Origin: Ilumatobacteraceae bacterium
GTDB taxonomy: Bacteria; Actinomycetota; Acidimicrobiia; Acidimicrobiales; Ilumatobacteraceae
DNA length: 10,379 nucleotides
Direction of reading: 5' to 3'
Assembly (NCBI GenBank): GCA_021741795.1
Contig: JAIOXC010000045.1
Coordinates: 1-10,379 of the forward strand
Both the position numbers and the translations under genes were made by a program. Shown here piece by piece: positions 7,188 through 10,379 of this stretch. The notes beneath the pieces are model-generated. The model saw nothing but the letters and a program-made list of their open reading frames with translations. It searched no databases and was not told where the DNA came from. Numbering within the stretch: the stretch's first letter is position 1; every line of letters begins with the position of its first letter.

Positions 7188-7936
7188 CTCAGGCACCTTG
7201 GCCGCCGCCAAGCGTTGAACACAAACCTAAACGCTCGCTACTTTCAATATTGCTGCTGTGGGTTGGCTGCTATCTCGCAGCGGTAGTGCTCAGCGTTGCT
7301 GTGATGTCAATAACTGGTTCTACTAGTACAAGTGGTACGAGCAGTGACGCGGCAACCGATTCTCCGACTACGTGGGTCTTGGCACTCTCGGCTCTTGGGC
7401 TCTGGCTGCCGTTTGTTTTTATGTTGCGTTGGGTGGCTCGTCGCGCAGGTACCGACTTCCGTCAATATTTTGGAATGAGGTTTGCAACCACTGACTGGTT
7501 AGGAATTCCTCTCGGAATTTTTTGTCAAGTTGTACTGATGAATGTTGTCAATTGGCCGCTCAACAAGTGGTTCCCCGACACGTTCAATCCGCAGCGCATC
7601 GAAACTCGCGCACGTGACATGGTCGACGCCGCACATGGTGCATGGTTCATTGTTTTGTTTGTTGTAGTTGTCGTTGGCGCACCGCTGGTTGAAGAGTTGG
7701 TGTATCGCGGATTTATCCAAGGTGGATTGCAGTCGCGAATTGGTTCGACGTGGGCGCTGATCATTACCGCAGCATGGTTTACCGTCGTGCACCTTGAGCC
7801 AATCGAATTTCCTGGGCTGTTTGCTTTCGCCCTTGTGCTTGGTCTGTGTTATCGACGCACTCAGAGAGTGGGTCTCTCGATGGTTACCCACTTGGCGTTT
7901 AATGCAACGGGATTGTTGCTCGTAGTACTCTCCTAA
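7184..7936 (+). CDS. CPBP (Abi/Rce1-type) intramembrane metalloprotease
   Basis: This 250-residue polytopic membrane protein belongs to the CPBP family, related to the eukaryotic CAAX prenyl protease Rce1. Hydrophobic spans lie at about 19-42, 64-84, 105-123, 153-168, 188-203, 210-222 and 231-249. The three family motifs are intact: EELVYRG with E170, E171 and R175; WFTVVHLEP with H203; and HLAFN with H236 and N240. These form the membrane-embedded metal site, so the protein should be catalytically active. A Ser/Thr/Gly-rich stretch (about 42-63) forms the loop after the first span. Substrates are unknown; bacterial members have been linked to peptide processing, bacteriocin immunity and membrane protein turnover. 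The start overlaps the DUF3499 stop codon, and the next gene follows after 12 bp, so it is the middle gene of an operon. Confidence 0.92.
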   Translation: MTQAPWPPPSVEHKPKRSLLSILLLWVGCYLAAVVLSVAVMSITGSTSTSGTSSDAATDSPTTWVLALSALGLWLPFVFMLRWVARRAGTDFRQYFGMRFATTDWLGIPLGIFCQVVLMNVVNWPLNKWFPDTFNPQRIETRARDMVDAAHGAWFIVLFVVVVVGAPLVEELVYRGFIQGGLQSRIGSTWALIITAAWFTVVHLEPIEFPGLFAFALVLGLCYRRTQRVGLSMVTHLAFNATGLLLVVLS

Positions 7937-7948
7937 GATATTGAAAGT

Positions 7949-10379
7949 ATGAACCACGACGACATGATTGAACGCTCAACTATGTTGCGCCGTTGGTCAA
8001 ATCAATTCGAATTGAACGCCGACTACTGGAAGCGCCTGTCGGCAATCCTCGTGGTGGGTGGCGCAACAATATTTTTGTTGCTCACATTGCATCCAGATCT
8101 GATTTTCCGTAACAACACCCCAACGGGTGGTGACATGGGTGCGCACGTGTGGGGTCCTGCGTTTTTGCGCGATCACTTGCTCAATCATTTCCGCTTAGCG
8201 GGATGGAGCATGGACTGGTATGCGGGGTTGCCCGTGTATCGCTATTACATGGTGGTTCCCGCACTGTTCATCGTTGGGCTCAATCTTGTTTTGCCGTACG
8301 GCATCGCAATCAAAATTGCAGCTGTCATCGGAATTTTGACGTTGCCATATTGCGCGTGGCTCTTTGGAAGGTTCGCTCGGTTCGCATACCCAATCCCCGA
8401 GATGTTGGCGATTGCGGCGACGATCTTTTTGTATGACGAAAGCTTCACGATCTATGGCGGAAACATTGCGTCAACAATGGCTGGTGAATTTTCATTTTCG
8501 ATTGCACTCTCACTGAGCATCCTGGGTTTTGCATTGGTGGCTCGCGGCCTCGAGACCGGCAAATATCTGGCTACCGGATCAATTGTTGTTGCGTTATCAG
8601 CCTTAAGTCACGGCATTGTGTTGTTGTTTGTGTTTGGTGGAGTTGCATTGATGTTGCTGTTTTGGATCCCACAGAAAATTGATGGTCGCAGAGACAACAC
8701 ATCAGTAGTTTTCGGCGTCAAGATCATTGGACTTGCCATACTTCTTTCGGCATTTTGGGTAATTCCTTTTGTTACGAGTCATGCGTATATGACTGATATG
8801 AAATACGAGCCGCGACCAAGTGGTTCGAGCGATTCGTTTTGGAGCATGTATTTTCCGCTCAGCACGCTGTGGGACACCATTATTATTTCGCTCGCGCTGC
8901 TCGGTCTGGCCAGTCAAATTGTGCGTCGACACAAGGTTGGTATGTGGATGGGCACATACGGTGTGGTGCTTGCCGCTGGCGTGTACTTTGCGCGAGGTGG
9001 GTTGCCGGTCATCGGCTTGTTGTGGAACCCGCGAATACTCCCGTTCTTTTACTTACTGCGCTATTTTCTTTTTGCCATTGGCATCTATGAGGTTGTGGCA
9101 TTTGCGGCGCGAGTGTTGTCGCTCGAGCGAGTGGCGCGACAAGCGCTGTCTCGGAATGGATCGGATGATGAGGCGCAGTTCGCTCAAATTTCATCTGCTC
9201 GCACCAAGGTGTCATTTAACTTGGGCGTTCTGGTCGCATTCGTTGTTGCCACATTTGTTGTGGTCGGATTTCGCTTTCAAGAATTGCCATTTGGAAGTCT
9301 GAAGACCAATGCTGCTGGCAAATCGGAATATGTTTGGGGTCCAATTCGCGGTGCGTCGTCCAATGACGGCTTCGTTGATGGTTGGGCTCGATGGAATTTC
9401 ACTGGATACGAGGGCAAGTCGGCATATGGCGAATACCACGATGTAGTTGCGACGATGAAGTCGTTGGGTGCAGACCCATCTCAAGGCTGTGGCAGGGCCG
9501 TATGGGAAAACAATGGCGAACTCAATAAATACGGAACGACTATGGGACTCATGCTCCTACCGTTTTGGACAAACGGGTGCATCAGCTCGATGGAAGGTTT
9601 GTTTTTCGAGGCTGCAGGCACGACCCCGTACCACTTCATCACTGCAGCAGCGATGTCAAAACAGAGCAGCAACCCAGTACGCGAGTTGCGCTACGACAAT
9701 AACGATGCAGCCAAGGGTGTTGCCTACATGCGTGCACTCGGCGTCAAATACTTCATGGGTTTTACGCCAGAGGCAGTTACGGCAGCTTCGGCACAACCTG
9801 GACTCATAAAAGTTGCGCAATCAGGTCCATGGGTGATTTTCCGTGTCACTGAAAGTGATTTGGTTGTACCTCTCACAGTGCAACCCGTTGTTGTCTCGAT
9901 GGCAAGTGGAGACCCACGAGAGCGTTGGCTTGAAATTGGTACCAGTTGGTTTCAACATGCCGATGAATGGGCAGCACTGCCAGCTGACGCTGGCCCACAA
10001 GAGTGGCAACACATTGACGCAAAAATTGATCTGACTCGTCGTGAGGGCGAGCCCGGCGCATCGGGCAGACGAGTTGACATCGTGACTCCAGCTCAAGCAA
10101 TAGAACCGGTTGCATTGCCACCTGTTGCCGTGAGCAATGTTGAGATGGGTCAAAGTGACGTTTCTTTTAGTGTCGACAAAATCGGAGTACCTGTACTAGT
10201 TCGCGTGAGTTACTTTCCAAACTGGAAAGTAGATGGTGCGACTGGTCCATTTCGTGTTGCTCCAAACATGATGGTGGTGATTCCCACGAGCAACACCGTC
10301 AAGTTGCATTACGGCTCGTCATCGCGCGATTACTTGGCGTATCTATTGACATTTATCGGTATTGGAGTGCTCGTGCGAA
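7949..10379 (+). CDS. PTPS-related (PF10131-like) large polytopic membrane protein, 3' partial
   Basis: The frame is open from the ATG at 7949 to the window end, giving 810 residues with no stop. A first membrane segment (about 31-47) is followed by a conserved extracytoplasmic loop, GGDMGAHVW (60-68) and GWSMDWYAGLPVYRYY (85-100), typical of the family named '6-pyruvoyl-tetrahydropterin synthase-related'. That name is probably misleading: the topology and the acidic first loop resemble GT-C glycosyltransferases. About ten further hydrophobic spans run to about 441. A large extracytoplasmic domain follows (about 445-790) with C514 and C544, the motif MRALGVKYFMGF (594-605), and a YfhO-like end VRVSYFPNWKVDGA (751-764), before a final membrane span starting near 792. 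The gene lies 12 bp after the CPBP gene, without a usable ribosome binding site, and is likely co-transcribed. The role in envelope glycan assembly is inferred. Confidence 0.88.
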   Translation, partial: MNHDDMIERSTMLRRWSNQFELNADYWKRLSAILVVGGATIFLLLTLHPDLIFRNNTPTGGDMGAHVWGPAFLRDHLLNHFRLAGWSMDWYAGLPVYRYYMVVPALFIVGLNLVLPYGIAIKIAAVIGILTLPYCAWLFGRFARFAYPIPEMLAIAATIFLYDESFTIYGGNIASTMAGEFSFSIALSLSILGFALVARGLETGKYLATGSIVVALSALSHGIVLLFVFGGVALMLLFWIPQKIDGRRDNTSVVFGVKIIGLAILLSAFWVIPFVTSHAYMTDMKYEPRPSGSSDSFWSMYFPLSTLWDTIIISLALLGLASQIVRRHKVGMWMGTYGVVLAAGVYFARGGLPVIGLLWNPRILPFFYLLRYFLFAIGIYEVVAFAARVLSLERVARQALSRNGSDDEAQFAQISSARTKVSFNLGVLVAFVVATFVVVGFRFQELPFGSLKTNAAGKSEYVWGPIRGASSNDGFVDGWARWNFTGYEGKSAYGEYHDVVATMKSLGADPSQGCGRAVWENNGELNKYGTTMGLMLLPFWTNGCISSMEGLFFEAAGTTPYHFITAAAMSKQSSNPVRELRYDNNDAAKGVAYMRALGVKYFMGFTPEAVTAASAQPGLIKVAQSGPWVIFRVTESDLVVPLTVQPVVVSMASGDPRERWLEIGTSWFQHADEWAALPADAGPQEWQHIDAKIDLTRREGEPGASGRRVDIVTPAQAIEPVALPPVAVSNVEMGQSDVSFSVDKIGVPVLVRVSYFPNWKVDGATGPFRVAPNMMVVIPTSNTVKLHYGSSSRDYLAYLLTFIGIGVLVR

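Noticed and set aside
7913..7942. Possible promoter before the last gene (TTGTTG, 18 bases, GATATT)
   Set aside because: The -10 match is weak and lies over the CPBP stop codon; with a 12-bp gap, readthrough from the CPBP gene explains expression.

Overview
The window is a fully coding stretch of a mid-GC bacterial chromosome, most likely from an actinobacterium. The evidence for this is a DUF3499 gene (a small Cys/His protein family known essentially from Actinobacteria), a DUF5719 gene, an FtsH with the HEGGH form of the zinc motif also found in mycobacterial FtsH, and start codons without Shine-Dalgarno sequences, two of which appear to be leaderless. The moderate GC content and the gene neighbourhood would fit an aquatic Acidimicrobiia-type lineage, but that placement is inference. 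No tRNA, rRNA, CRISPR array, insertion sequence or phage gene was seen.

Layout. (1) Positions 1-4903, plus strand, form a tightly overlapping operon of three genes. The first is a family-2 glycosyltransferase fused to a multi-spanning membrane domain and a C-terminal extracytoplasmic module; its 5' end lies outside the window. The second is a membrane-anchored DUF5719 protein made of about four tandem beta-rich repeats. The third is a short membrane-anchored thioredoxin-like protein. The junctions are ATGA and GTGA overlaps. (2) Positions 4892-6880, minus strand, hold ftsH, a membrane AAA+ zinc protease. Its last 12 bases overlap the end of the thioredoxin-like gene, and a possible terminator for the plus-strand operon lies inside the ftsH coding sequence. 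(3) Positions 6881-6956 are a 76-bp divergent intergenic region. It carries back-to-back promoter-like -10 elements, each placed exactly so that transcripts would begin at the start codon, and a perfect 12-bp palindrome between them. (4) Positions 6957-10379, plus strand, hold a second operon: a 76-residue DUF3499 protein, a CPBP/Abi-type intramembrane protease joined by an ATGA overlap, and, 12 bp later, a very large multi-spanning membrane protein of the PTPS-related (PF10131-like) type that runs off the 3' end.

How the genes may work together. The two big flanking membrane proteins look like enzymes or scaffolds for building an extracytoplasmic polysaccharide. Both end in a similar extracytoplasmic module with an LGV[RK]Y motif. 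The DUF5719 repeat protein is probably exported or anchored alongside the first. FtsH and the CPBP protease add two membrane proteases. The overall picture is a cell-envelope biogenesis and quality-control neighbourhood in which several parts (DUF5719, DUF3499, the PTPS-related protein) have no established function.
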